Positions 27,503 through 36,484 are shown, numbered from the stretch's first letter. The stretch: 64,000 bases of DNA from CAWGJC01 sp965276665 (GCA_965276665.1 OZ255620.1:3906001-3970000), one strand, 5' to 3'. Numbers and translations: made by a program. The notes: a model not told the origin generated them from the letters alone.

Positions 27503-28576
27503 CTAACTTCGCTGCAGCGTGTAGTAGCCCACAAAAAAGAAGATCAGCGTACCCAGATACAGAAGCAATATCCAAGCCGCGTCTGCCGCGAGCAGGCGGC
27601 CGGAATGAGGCGTGCCAACACTGTCCCGGCGGCCGCGCGCCAGGTGCACTCCATCTTGCATCGTCGTGGATCCGCGCAGCACGACGATCCAAAGAACCGC
27701 AATGATGGTCAGGTGCCCAAAGACATCCAACCGGCCGAACGCCGGCATCGCAGCAAGGAAGATCAGCGCATATCCCAGGGCGCCTAGGCGCAGCAACCCG
27801 CGCCCGGTCACCAGATAGAACGCAAGCGTGAACTCGACGAACGCCGCCATCACCACCACGAAGCCGAGCGGCAATCCCAGCGCGATGCTCGGATGGGTCG
27901 CTATCACCGCATCGGTCCATTGCGGATAGAGGAGCTTCTCGATCGCGGTCCATGCTAGGCTGAACGCAAGGCCGGCGGTGAGCATCGGCTCCCGAAAGCG
28001 TACAAGCCAAGGAGGGCCCACCGACAGCGATATCAGATAAGTCGCGAGGCATGGGACAAACACGTAATCGGTCAGATGGAAAACGCCGAATCGGGCGACC
28101 GCGTCGCCAAACAATGCCAAGAGAACCAATCCGGACAGCATCGTCGTTGGCCGCCAGAGCAGGAACAGGGCAGCCAGGAACTGAACCGCTGCGGGCCAGG
28201 TGTCTTGAGTCCGGAGTTCCGGCGTGAGCAGCACCGTGCCGACTGAGGAGATGTAGAGCAAGTATCCGCCGGTGGCGGCGCGCATCAGATGCTGCTCTGC
28301 CCGTGCATGCACGGCGCCGCTGCTAACAGCGCCGGGAAAGCGCCGCGCAATCCAGCCATCCAGCAGAAAGCCGAGGAACACCAGCAAGCAAAACAGAAGG
28401 AGCACGGAGAGGAATACCGGTGACAGCACCTTCTCCAGAGCGACGGGGGGCGTATGCACGTTTGTGAAGGTGAACCATTTCACATGTGCCTGTGCTGGCA
28501 TGGGCACCGCGCCGATCAGAGGCATGGTCAGTCTCGCGGCCCAGCCCGGCTGCGATGCCCGACGGCATTGCATCAT
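27503..28576 (-). CDS. polytopic membrane protein with AHVKWF N-terminus, DoxX-like
   Basis: About 357 residues. The mature N-terminus reads AHVKWFTFTNV after a putative signal peptide, then eight or nine hydrophobic segments, with few charged loops (GDAVARFGVFHLTDYVFVP; LRLGALGYALIFLAAMPAFG). The overall pattern resembles DoxX/DoxD-type membrane proteins. The start at 28576 (tandem ATG) has GAAGGGG just upstream; the open frame extends another 83 codons but that part is arginine-rich and not membrane-like. No substrate or partner can be named. Confidence 0.7.
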   Translation of the reverse strand: MMQCRRASQPGWAARLTMPLIGAVPMPAQAHVKWFTFTNVHTPPVALEKVLSPVFLSVLLLFCLLVFLGFLLDGWIARRFPGAVSSGAVHARAEQHLMRAATGGYLLYISSVGTVLLTPELRTQDTWPAAVQFLAALFLLWRPTTMLSGLVLLALFGDAVARFGVFHLTDYVFVPCLATYLISLSVGPPWLVRFREPMLTAGLAFSLAWTAIEKLLYPQWTDAVIATHPSIALGLPLGFVVVMAAFVEFTLAFYLVTGRGLLRLGALGYALIFLAAMPAFGRLDVFGHLTIIAVLWIVVLRGSTTMQDGVHLARGRRDSVGTPHSGRLLAADAAWILLLYLGTLIFFFVGYYTLQRS

Positions 28577-28828
28577 GAGCGCCCCTTCTCTGAACCGAAC
28601 AAGCCGCGCGAGGACCGCCAGCTTTCCAAGCGCGATACGGCCAAAGGCCCGACGCGGATGCGCGGGCGGCACGCCTATCACGCCTCTGCAATGTTTCGCC
28701 CCTCCCACGCATATGCAGCACGTCGGCGGGGATCGCGACCGGGCATGCCTTGCTTCGCCGACACACGCGGCGTCAATGTTCAACGGGAACCCGGCCTCCT
28801 CCCGCTGTCGGGGAGCGTACGCCAAGGT

Positions 28829-28950
28829 CCGGCCGGCAACGTCAATATCAGCCGATTCGGCGCGAAGATCGTCGGCATGGCGACTTCACCAACATCAGCC
28901 AGAATGCGCGCAATGCGGTGTTCAGCGGCGATCCTGGGCAGGCGGGACGA
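28829..28950 (+). pseudogene. remnant of an acetate/propionate CoA-transferase gene
   Basis: Within the 423-base gap 28577-28999, the plus strand encodes GNVNISRFGAKIVG (28834-28875) and, one frame over, GDFTNISQNARNAVF (28880-28923). In intact acyl-CoA:acetate CoA-transferases (YdiF/propionate CoA-transferase) these two pieces are contiguous (GNVNVSRFG..., ISQNAK..VF). Here a frameshift separates them and neither start nor catalytic Glu region is present. It is a decayed fragment left between two unrelated genes. The rest of the gap shows nothing. Confidence 0.6.
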
Positions 28951-28999
28951 GCGCGCGGCATTGTGGTACTCCCGCCCAAAGGGTTGACCGGGAGGATGC

Positions 29000-30670
29000 A
29001 TGAAGAAGCTCGTGAATGATCCGCGCCATGTCGTGCGCGAGTTGCTGGAAGGCCTGGCCGACCTGCATCCCGGCCTGGCGCTGCTCGCCGGCGAGGATGT
29101 GATCCTGCGCGCCGACACGAAACCGCCTGGCGAGCGGCCGGTGGCCGTGCTGTCCGGCGGCGGCGCGGGACACGAGCCGGCGCATGCGGGCTATGTCGGC
29201 GCGGGAATGCTGAGCGCGGCCATTGCCGGCAATGTGTTCACCTCGCCGAGCGTCGATGCCGTCCTGGCGGCGATCCAGGCCGCAGCGGGGCCGGCCGGCG
29301 CGCTGCTCATCGTCAAGAACTACACCGGGGACCGGCTGAATTTCGGCCTCGCGGCCGAGCTCGCCGGCGCGGCGGGCATTCCGACCGACATGGTGGTGGT
29401 CGCAGACGACGTGGCGTTGCACGACACGGTGGAACCCTCGCGCCGGCGCGGCATCGCCGGCACGATCCTCGTGCACAAGGTGGCCGGCGCGGCGGCGGCG
29501 GCCGGTCTCGACCTCGCCGCCGTCGCCGCCGAGGCGCGGGCGGCCGCGGCGACGCTCGGCACGATGGGGGTGGCGCTCGGCGCCTGCACGGTGCCGGCCG
29601 CCGGGAAGCCGGGATTCAGCATCGGCGAGGACGAGATGGAGCTCGGCCTCGGCATCCATGGCGAGCCCGGGGTGCGCCGCGCTCCGCTCGCCCCGGCGGA
29701 TGCGGTGGTCGAGACGATCCTCGACACATTGCTCGCGCAGACCGGGTTCGCGGCCGGGCGGGTCGCCCTGCTGGTGAACGGCTTGGGCGGCACGCCGCCG
29801 ATGGAGCTGGCGATCGTCGTGCGCCACGCGCTGGCGGTGCTGCGCGCGCGGGGCGTGACCGTCGAGCGCGGCTGGGTCGGCAATTTCATGACCGCGCTCG
29901 AGATGCCGGGCTGCTCGCTCAGCCTGATGGCGGTTGACGATGCTCGGCTCGCGCGCCTCGATGCCCCGTCCGCCGCGCCGGCCTGGCCGGGCGGCGGGAG
30001 ACTCGCCGAACGACGCGTCATCGCCGCGGGCGTGACGGCCGCGGCGCCCGCGCCGGTCGCGGCGGATGCGTCCGGCCTGGCGGTGCGCCGGGCGGCGCTG
30101 GCGGCGGCCTCGGCGCTCGAGCGCGAGGAGGCGCGGCTGACCGAGCTCGACGCGCGGGCCGGCGACGGCGATCTCGGCATCAGCATGGCGCGCGGCGCGA
30201 CGGCCATCCGGGCGATGCCGGAGACGGCGTGGGGCTCGGCCGCCACCTCGCTCGCGGCGATGGCCGGCGTGCTCCGCCGCGCGATCGCCGGCAGCTCGGG
30301 CCCGTTCTACGCGACGGCGCTGCTGCGCGCGGCGCGGGCGATGGGCGAGGAGAATTCGCCGGCCGCCTGGGCGCGCGGCTTTGCCGCCTGCGTCGCCTCG
30401 GTCGCGGAGCTCGGCGGCGCCGAGCCGGGCGACCGCACGATGCTGGACGCGTTGGCCCCGGCGAGCGCCGCGTTCGAGGCAGCGGTCCGCGCCGGCGCAT
30501 CGCTGCCGGAGGCGTGGTCGCGCGCGGTGGCGGCCGCCGAGGCAGGGGCGGCGGCGACGGCGGCCATGCGGCCGCGGGTCGGGCGCGCGGCCTATCTCGG
30601 CGAGCGCGCGATGGGCGCGCCGGATGCCGGCGCCGTGGCCGTCGTCGCGTGGATGCGCGCCCTGGTGTGA
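29000..30670 (+). CDS. dihydroxyacetone kinase, DhaK-DhaL fusion
   Basis: 556 residues joining both halves of the enzyme. The DhaK part has SGGGAGHEPAH at residues 52-62 and GIHGEPG near 219-225, whose His forms the hemiaminal with dihydroxyacetone. An Ala-rich linker follows (near 340-360). The DhaL ATP-binding part has LDARAGDGDLG, with the Mg-binding Asp residues, near 380. It phosphorylates dihydroxyacetone with ATP to DHAP, feeding glycolysis. GGAGG lies 5 bases upstream of the ATG. The gene's last codons are part of a tandem duplication (see 30648-30705). An MHS transporter follows on the same strand. Confidence 0.93.
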   Translation: MKKLVNDPRHVVRELLEGLADLHPGLALLAGEDVILRADTKPPGERPVAVLSGGGAGHEPAHAGYVGAGMLSAAIAGNVFTSPSVDAVLAAIQAAAGPAGALLIVKNYTGDRLNFGLAAELAGAAGIPTDMVVVADDVALHDTVEPSRRRGIAGTILVHKVAGAAAAAGLDLAAVAAEARAAAATLGTMGVALGACTVPAAGKPGFSIGEDEMELGLGIHGEPGVRRAPLAPADAVVETILDTLLAQTGFAAGRVALLVNGLGGTPPMELAIVVRHALAVLRARGVTVERGWVGNFMTALEMPGCSLSLMAVDDARLARLDAPSAAPAWPGGGRLAERRVIAAGVTAAAPAPVAADASGLAVRRAALAAASALEREEARLTELDARAGDGDLGISMARGATAIRAMPETAWGSAATSLAAMAGVLRRAIAGSSGPFYATALLRAARAMGEENSPAAWARGFAACVASVAELGGAEPGDRTMLDALAPASAAFEAAVRAGASLPEAWSRAVAAAEAGAAATAAMRPRVGRAAYLGERAMGAPDAGAVAVVAWMRALV

Positions 30671-30705
30671 TGTGGATGCGCGCCCTGGTGTGACGTGGAT
30701 GCGCC
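30648..30705 (+). repeat. 23-bp tandem duplication at the end of the dihydroxyacetone kinase gene
   Basis: GTGGATGCGCGCCCTGGTGTGA, which encodes the last residues VDARPGV/WMRALV and the stop region, occurs at 30649-30670 and again at 30672-30693. A partial third copy follows at 30695-30705. The first copy holds the true stop codon, so the extra copies lie in the 3' untranslated region. Confidence 0.85.
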
Positions 30706-30801
30706 TTGATGGGCGCGGGCGGCATGCGGCCGGGCGCACGCCATTGACGGCGGGGAGAAAAATACCGACACCGCGCGGCCCCCTGGAGCGCCGCGCAGAA
30801 A

Positions 30802-32061
30802 ATGTCACCTCTTCGGATCATGGTCGCGAGCCTGATCGGCACCACGATCGAGTTCTACGATTTCTACATCTACGGGACCGCCGCCGCGCTCGTGCTCGGG
30901 CATGTGTTCTTCCCGGTCGGCGCGCCGGGCTCGCAGACGCTCTCCGCCTTCCTGACCTTCGGGATCGCGTTCGTGGCGCGGCCGTTCGGCGCGCTGCTGT
31001 TCGGGCATTTCGGCGACCGCATCGGGCGTAAATCCACCCTCGTCGCCTCCCTGCTGACCATGGGGCTCGCGACCACGCTGATCGGCGTGCTGCCGAGCTA
31101 TGCCGCGGCCGGCGCCGCCGCGCCGGTGCTGCTCTGCGTGCTGCGGCTCGCGCAGGGGCTCGGCCTTGGCGGCGAATGGGGCGGTGCGGCGCTGCTCGCG
31201 ACCGAGAGCGCGCCAGCGGACAGGCGGGCCTGGTTCGGCATGTTCCCGCAGCTCGGGCCGCCGATCGGCTTCTTGCTGTCGAACGGGCTGTTCCTGCTGC
31301 TGTTCCTCTGGCTGACGCCGGCGGAATTCGCCGCCTGGGGCTGGCGCATCCCATTCCTGGTCAGCCTCGTGCTGGTCGCGATCGGGCTTTACGCGCGCGG
31401 CACGCTGGCCGAGACGGCGTCCTTCGCCAGCGCGCGAATGCACGCCGTGCGGGTGCCGCTCGGCACCTTGCTGCGGCATCACTGGCGGCCGCTGATCGCG
31501 GGCTCGCTCGCGATGGTGGTGTGCTACGCGCTGTTCTACATCTCGACCGTGTTCGCGCTCGAATACGGCGTCTCGGCGCGGCACATTCCGCGCGGCACCT
31601 TCCTCGGCCTGCTCTGCGTCGCGATCACCGGCATGGCGATCGCGACGCCGGTCGCGGCGCTGCTGGCCGACCGGTTCGGCCGCCGTCCGGTGCTGCTCGC
31701 CGCTATGGCGGCGGCCGCGCTTTCCGGCTTCCTGATGCCGGCGCTGCTCGGCGCGGGCGTGGCCGGCACGCTCGCTTTCCTGGTGATCGAGCTCGTGCTG
31801 ATGGGGCTGACCTTCGCGCCGATGGGCGCGCTGCTGCCCGAACTGTTCCCGACGCGCGTGCGCTACACCGGCGCCGCCGCCGCCTACAGCCTGGGCGGCA
31901 TCCTCGGCGCGAGCCTCGCGCCCTATGCCGCAGAGCGGCTGGTGGCGTTCGGCGGCCTGCCCTGGGTCGGCCTCTACATCACAACCGCCGGCGTGGTGAG
32001 CTTCCTCGCCGTGCTCTGCATGCGGGAGACCGCCGCGGTCGATCTGACGGCGGAGGCCTGA
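30802..32061 (+). CDS. MFS transporter, metabolite:H+ symporter (MHS) type
   Basis: 419 residues, twelve hydrophobic segments. TTIEFYDFYIYGTAAALVLG at the first helix, GHFGDRIGRKSTLV and GLGLGGEWGGAALLATE are the signatures of the MHS branch (ProP, KgtP, shikimate and citrate porters). It imports a small metabolite with protons; which one is not readable. Position after the dihydroxyacetone kinase suggests a related three-carbon or polyol compound, but the 131-base gap and the tandem repeat leave co-transcription unproven. It is followed 10 bases later by another MFS gene. Confidence 0.88.
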   Translation: MSPLRIMVASLIGTTIEFYDFYIYGTAAALVLGHVFFPVGAPGSQTLSAFLTFGIAFVARPFGALLFGHFGDRIGRKSTLVASLLTMGLATTLIGVLPSYAAAGAAAPVLLCVLRLAQGLGLGGEWGGAALLATESAPADRRAWFGMFPQLGPPIGFLLSNGLFLLLFLWLTPAEFAAWGWRIPFLVSLVLVAIGLYARGTLAETASFASARMHAVRVPLGTLLRHHWRPLIAGSLAMVVCYALFYISTVFALEYGVSARHIPRGTFLGLLCVAITGMAIATPVAALLADRFGRRPVLLAAMAAAALSGFLMPALLGAGVAGTLAFLVIELVLMGLTFAPMGALLPELFPTRVRYTGAAAAYSLGGILGASLAPYAAERLVAFGGLPWVGLYITTAGVVSFLAVLCMRETAAVDLTAEA

Positions 32062-32071
32062 CGCACGCCGC

Positions 32072-33212
32072 ATGAAGCGCCTGCTGCCGCATAATCTCGC
32101 GCTGTTTCTCGGCTATGCCGCGATCGGCGTGCCGCTGCCGGTGATCTCGCTGCAGGCGCATGACCGGCTCGGGCTCGGCCCGGTGGCGGTGGGCGCGGTG
32201 ATCGGGCTGCAATATCTGACCACACTGCTCACCCGCCGGCTTGCCGGACGGCTCTGCGACACGCGCGGCCCGAAGCGCGCGACCCTGCTCGGCCTCGCCG
32301 CCGCGACGGTCGCCGGCCTGGTCTACCTGCTCTCCACCGGCAGCGCCGGCCTCCTTGCGGTAAGTGCCGCTGCTGCTCGCGGCGCGGATCGTGATGGGTA
32401 TCGGCGACAGCCTGTTCGTCACCGGCATCTCCGCCTGGTGCGTGACGGCGGCGGGGCCCGGGAGGGCGGGGCGGGCGATGGCGTGGAACGGTATCGCGAT
32501 GTACGCTGCCCTCGCCGCCGGCGCGCCGGTCGGCACCACGCTCTATGGGCTGGGGTTCGGCGCCGTCGCCGTCGCGGCGGTCCTGCTGCCGGCGGCGGGA
32601 TTCGCGCTCACGGCCTTTCTGCCGGCGATCGCGATGCCGCGGGTCGGCGCGCCGCGTTCGATGCTGCAGGTGCTGGGCGCGATCTGGGCGCCGGGTCTCG
32701 CCGTCACGCTGGCCTCGTCGGGCGTCGGCACGATCGCGGCGTTCCTGACGCTGCGCTATCGCAATGCGGGGTGGCCGGGCGCCGGGTTCGCGCTCAGCGG
32801 GTTCGGCATCGCCTATATCGCGATGCGCGTGTTCCTCGCCGGGCTGCCGGACCGGCTCGGCGGACGGCTGGTGGCCGCGGTGTCGCTGGTCGTGGAGGCG
32901 GCGGGCGAGCTGCTGCTCTGGCACGCCGCCTCGCCCATTTCCGCCTTCGCCGGCGCGGCGCTCACCGGGCTCGGCTATTCGCTGGTGTTCCCCTCTTGCG
33001 GGGTGGAAGCGATGCGGCGCGTCGGGAGCGACAGCCGCGGTCTCGCGATCGGCGTCTTCCTCGCCTGTTTCGACCTCGGCCTCGGCGCCGCCGGACCGCT
33101 AGCCGGGTTCGCGTCCGCCTGGTTCGGGCTCGACTCCGCCTTCCTGCTCGGCGCGATCACCGCGCTGTTATCGGCCGTTCTGATGACAGCGATTCGCTTG
33201 CCCAAGGTTTAA
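32072..33212 (+). pseudogene. MFS transporter gene interrupted by a frameshift
   Basis: The reading starts as a normal MFS protein (ALFLGYAAIGVPLPVISLQA; RRLAGRLCDTRGPKRATLLG) and is continuous to STGSAGLLAV near 32360. From a GTG at 32364 a frame one base over continues it perfectly (PLLLAARIVMGIGDSLF through IRLPKV, stop at 33212), and a TAA stands immediately before that GTG. A single one-base change in GCGGTAAGTGCC restores one reading frame of about 380 residues, like YhhS-type exporters. It is either a recent pseudogene or a sequencing error. Confidence 0.75.
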
Positions 33213-33259
33213 CAACGCGGTAACTTTTCCGGCCGCGAAAGATCGCAGCGGGAGCGCCG

Positions 33260-34147
33260 ATGGCATCGCAATCGCCCGATGGGAAGACCGCCGGAGACGG
33301 CAAGGCGATCAGCGCTATCACCATCCAGACCGGCACCTCGATCGCGCTCAGCGGCCCGTCAGCACTCGTCGAGACTGAAGGCGCCGGAGCACGACGCGCG
33401 ATTCCCCGCAATTTCGGCGCCATTCGGGCGGGATCCGCTTCCCAGGCGCGCGGCACCACGGTCACACGATCCGGCGTGGTGTCGAATTTCGGCATCCTCC
33501 GCCCCAGCGCGGGGAGTCCGGCGGGAGACGGGGTGGACGGCGCCGGCGCCGCGATCCTCGATACCAGCCTGCCGGTCAATGAGGCGCTGATCGGCCTCGT
33601 CGATGACGGTTTCGGCAACGCCGCCAAACTCGATCTCACCGCCACCGGCGCGCTCGCCAATACCGGCACGCTCGACATCGGCGGCGGCAACGCGGTGCTG
33701 AACGCGGCGGACAGCAACCCCACCGTCAAGCTGGAGCATGCGACCGATCTGACGCTCGGCGCGATGAGCTTCATCACCGCCATCGGCAGCGACGGCAGCG
33801 ACACCATCGCCCCGGGGGGCGCCGGCCAGACGCTCACCGGCGGGCTCGGCCACGACACGCTGATCGGCTCCGCCGCCGTCGGCGACACCTTCCGCGACAC
33901 CGCGCTCGGCCTGAACGGCGACGTCATCGGCGATTTCGCCGGCACCGAGGCGCTCGACATCACCGATATCGCCGCCGGGTCCGGCCTCTCGCCGACCTAT
34001 GCCCAGCATGGCGATAGCCGCAAGCTGACGCTCGCCCATGGGAGCGCCGGCGCCGCGATCAGCCTGCTCGGCACCTACGCGTCCGGCGACTTCGCCACCG
34101 CCGGCGACGGGCATGGCGGCGTCGCCGTGACGCTCGGGCAAGGCTGA
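33260..34147 (+). CDS. RTX-like exported protein
   Basis: 295 residues without a signal peptide. The first half is Ala/Gly/Thr-rich. Residues 180-200 contain one RTX-type calcium nonapeptide stretch, GGLGHDTLIGSAAVG. The last about 75 residues (IGDFAGTEALDITDI through LLGTYASGDFATAGDGHGG) match the end of the repetitive protein at 23222-24772, a probable type I secretion signal. Ribosome site GGGAG is present. Only 13 bases separate it from the TPR-sulfotransferase gene, so it heads a three-gene operon. Confidence 0.75.
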   Translation: MASQSPDGKTAGDGKAISAITIQTGTSIALSGPSALVETEGAGARRAIPRNFGAIRAGSASQARGTTVTRSGVVSNFGILRPSAGSPAGDGVDGAGAAILDTSLPVNEALIGLVDDGFGNAAKLDLTATGALANTGTLDIGGGNAVLNAADSNPTVKLEHATDLTLGAMSFITAIGSDGSDTIAPGGAGQTLTGGLGHDTLIGSAAVGDTFRDTALGLNGDVIGDFAGTEALDITDIAAGSGLSPTYAQHGDSRKLTLAHGSAGAAISLLGTYASGDFATAGDGHGGVAVTLGQG

Positions 34148-34160
34148 GCCCGCGTCCGGC

Positions 34161-35933
34161 GTGATCGCCTGCTCCTGCGGCTCGGGTCTGCGCGCGGCCC
34201 GCTGCTGCGAGCTCGACCTGCGCGCCATCCCCGACGCCACCGTCACCCGGCCACTCGCGCCGATGCTGGCGGAGGCGCTGAAAAGCGCCGAGCAGGATCC
34301 CACGCGCCTGCTCGCCTGCCTCGAGCTGATGCCGACGCAAGCCGAGGCGCTGCGCGCGCTCTACGGGCGGCGCGCGGCGGAGGGGAATGCCAAGGCGGCG
34401 CGCTCACTGCTCGAGCGCTACGTGCAATTCCACCCGAACGATCTCTGGGGCCGCTGCGAACTTGCGATGCTGCTGCAGCGCGCGGGCGATGGCGGGGAGC
34501 TCGCGCATGCGCGCAACGCGGTGCGGCTCGCGCCCGATAATCCGCGCGCGCATGACGTGCTCGGCATGGTGCTGATCGGGTCGCACCGTCCGCAGCCCGG
34601 CGCGTATCATTGCGCGCGCGCCGTCGCGCTCTCGGGGCGGCGCGATCCCGCGCTGCTCGCCAACATGGCCTGGGGCCTGAAATCCGCCGGGCGGCTCGAC
34701 GAGGCACGCGCCGCCTATGCCGAGGCGGCGAAGATCGCGCCGGACTCCCTGCAGGTCAATCTCGGCTGGGGACAGACCGAGCTGGCCGCACGCGACACCA
34801 AACGCGCCACCGAATTGCTCGATCGCGCCGCCCGCGCGGCGCCCGAGCATGGCGAGGTGCGGGCCGCGCGCTGCGCCGTGCTCGAAGCAACCGGCGCGTT
34901 CGAGGACGCGCTCGCGCTGCTCGACGCCACGCCGCACGAGACGCCCGAATTGCTGCTGGCGCGCGGGCGCGTGCTCGACCGGCTCGGCCGTTACGACGAC
35001 GCCTTCGCCGCCATCGATGCCGGCAAGGCGATGCATCGCGACCAGGGCGCGAAGCCCTATCCCGCCGAGCAGGTGGCGGAGTTGCTGGCGCGGCTCACCG
35101 GCTTCTATACCGCACGCCGCGCCGCCACCCTGCCGCGCGGGCAACCACGCGGCGACCTGCCGCAACCGATCTTCATCCTTGGCTTCCCGCGCTCCGGCAC
35201 GACGATGCTGGAACAGGCGCTGTCCCTGCATTCACAGATCGGCGCCGGCGACGAGCTGCCCTTGCTGCAGGAAACCGCGGAAGCGGCGCCGCGCCTGCTC
35301 GGAAGCCCGCTTGGCTATCCCGAGGCGCTGGCCGAGCTGTGGATGGGCGACGGGCTCGATGGGCTCGACGTGCTGCGCGACCACTATCTGCGCGGCGCGC
35401 GCCGGCTCGACGCGATGCGGAAAGGCGCGGCATACTTTACCGACAAGATGCCGCTGAACGAGACGCAAATGGGTCTCGCCAGCCTGATCTTTCCGCAATC
35501 GCCGATGATCCATCTGCTGCGCCATCCGCTGGACGTCGTGCTGTCGGTGTACGGCACGATGCTGACGCATGGTTTCCATTGCGCCAATGCGCTCGCCACC
35601 ATCGCGCTGCATTACGCGCGCATCGCGGCACTCGTCGCGCATATGCGGCGGGAAATGACGCCGCGCTACCATGCGGTGCGCTACGAGGATCTGGTCGACG
35701 ATCTCGCCGGCGGGCTGGACGGCGTTCTCGGCTTCATCGGCCTCCCGTTCGAGCCCGCCTGCGTCGGCTTCCACCACAACGCACGGTACGCGCGCACCGC
35801 AAGCCAGCTCCAGGTCACCGAACCGCTCTACGCACGCAGCCGTTATCGCTGGCGCAACTACCGGCGCCACCTCGAGCCGATCTTCGCCACACTCGCCCCC
35901 ACACTCGAAGCGCTGGGTTACGAAACGCCATGA
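34161..35933 (+). CDS. TPR-containing sulfotransferase
   Basis: 590 residues. A SEC-C-like Cys cluster (C4, C6, C15, C16) opens the protein. About six TPR repeats follow (for example DLWGRCELAMLLQRAGDGGE; ALLANMAWGLKSAGRLDEA). The C-terminal half is a PAPS-dependent sulfotransferase: 5'-phosphosulfate loop ILGFPRSGTTMLEQALS near 343 and 3'-phosphate motif HLLRHPLDVVLSVYG near 452. It would transfer sulfate to a hydroxyl of a protein or carbohydrate; TPRs often position a protein substrate. The GTG start at 34161 is near the upstream stop and the stop overlaps the Nudix start (ATGA), so translation is coupled to both neighbours. Confidence 0.88.
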   Translation: MIACSCGSGLRAARCCELDLRAIPDATVTRPLAPMLAEALKSAEQDPTRLLACLELMPTQAEALRALYGRRAAEGNAKAARSLLERYVQFHPNDLWGRCELAMLLQRAGDGGELAHARNAVRLAPDNPRAHDVLGMVLIGSHRPQPGAYHCARAVALSGRRDPALLANMAWGLKSAGRLDEARAAYAEAAKIAPDSLQVNLGWGQTELAARDTKRATELLDRAARAAPEHGEVRAARCAVLEATGAFEDALALLDATPHETPELLLARGRVLDRLGRYDDAFAAIDAGKAMHRDQGAKPYPAEQVAELLARLTGFYTARRAATLPRGQPRGDLPQPIFILGFPRSGTTMLEQALSLHSQIGAGDELPLLQETAEAAPRLLGSPLGYPEALAELWMGDGLDGLDVLRDHYLRGARRLDAMRKGAAYFTDKMPLNETQMGLASLIFPQSPMIHLLRHPLDVVLSVYGTMLTHGFHCANALATIALHYARIAALVAHMRREMTPRYHAVRYEDLVDDLAGGLDGVLGFIGLPFEPACVGFHHNARYARTASQLQVTEPLYARSRYRWRNYRRHLEPIFATLAPTLEALGYETP

Positions 35934-36484
35934 CCAAACCGGACGAGCTGACCACGCTCGGCAGCACCATCGTCTACCAGAATCGCTGGATGATCGTGCG
36001 CGAGGACCGCATCCGCCGGCAGGACGGCAAGGAAAGCATCTACGGCGTGGTGCAGAAGCCCAACTTCGTCGTCATCGTGCCGGTCGAGGACGATCTCTCC
36101 GTGCATCTCGTCGAGCAATACCGCTATCCCGTCGGCACACGACTCTGGGAGTTGCCGCAAGGCGCGTGGGAAGCCATGCCGGACCCCGACCCGGTCGCGC
36201 TCGCGCGCGGCGAATTGCGCGAGGAAACCGGCCTGCTCGCCGAACGCATGGACCTTGGCGGCCACCTCTTCCAAGCCTGCGGCTACGCCACGCAAAGCTT
36301 CCACATCTTCCTCGCACGCGGCCTCTCCCACACCGAACGCGAGCTCGACGACGAGGAACAAGGCCTGATCACCCGACGCTTTCCCTGGACCACCCTGCTC
36401 GACATGATCCGCGACGGCACCATCAAAGACGCCACCACCATCGCCTCGCTCGGGCTGCTGCGTATGAAGGGGATGTTGCCCTGA
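35930..36484 (+). CDS. Nudix hydrolase (ADP-ribose pyrophosphatase-like)
   Basis: 184 residues. The Nudix box begins GAWEAM near residue 78 and ends with RGELREETGL, with all Mg-binding Glu residues present. The upstream strand VHLVEQYRYPVGTRLWELP and the downstream LGGHLFQACGYATQSFHIF fit ADP-ribose and nucleotide-sugar pyrophosphatases. Its start overlaps the stop of the sulfotransferase gene by four bases, so it is the last gene of the RTX/sulfotransferase operon. A link to nucleotide by-products of sulfation is only a guess. Confidence 0.9.
   Translation: MTKPDELTTLGSTIVYQNRWMIVREDRIRRQDGKESIYGVVQKPNFVVIVPVEDDLSVHLVEQYRYPVGTRLWELPQGAWEAMPDPDPVALARGELREETGLLAERMDLGGHLFQACGYATQSFHIFLARGLSHTERELDDEEQGLITRRFPWTTLLDMIRDGTIKDATTIASLGLLRMKGMLP

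Noticed and set aside
21290..29000. An integrase or second attachment site for the tRNA-Leu island
   Set aside because: I looked for a tyrosine or serine recombinase and for a repeat of the tRNA 3' end and saw neither.
28922..30808. A 628-codon minus-strand frame opposite the dihydroxyacetone kinase gene
   Set aside because: Its composition is Arg-rich and without motifs; the plus strand carries a complete two-domain kinase with an excellent ribosome site.
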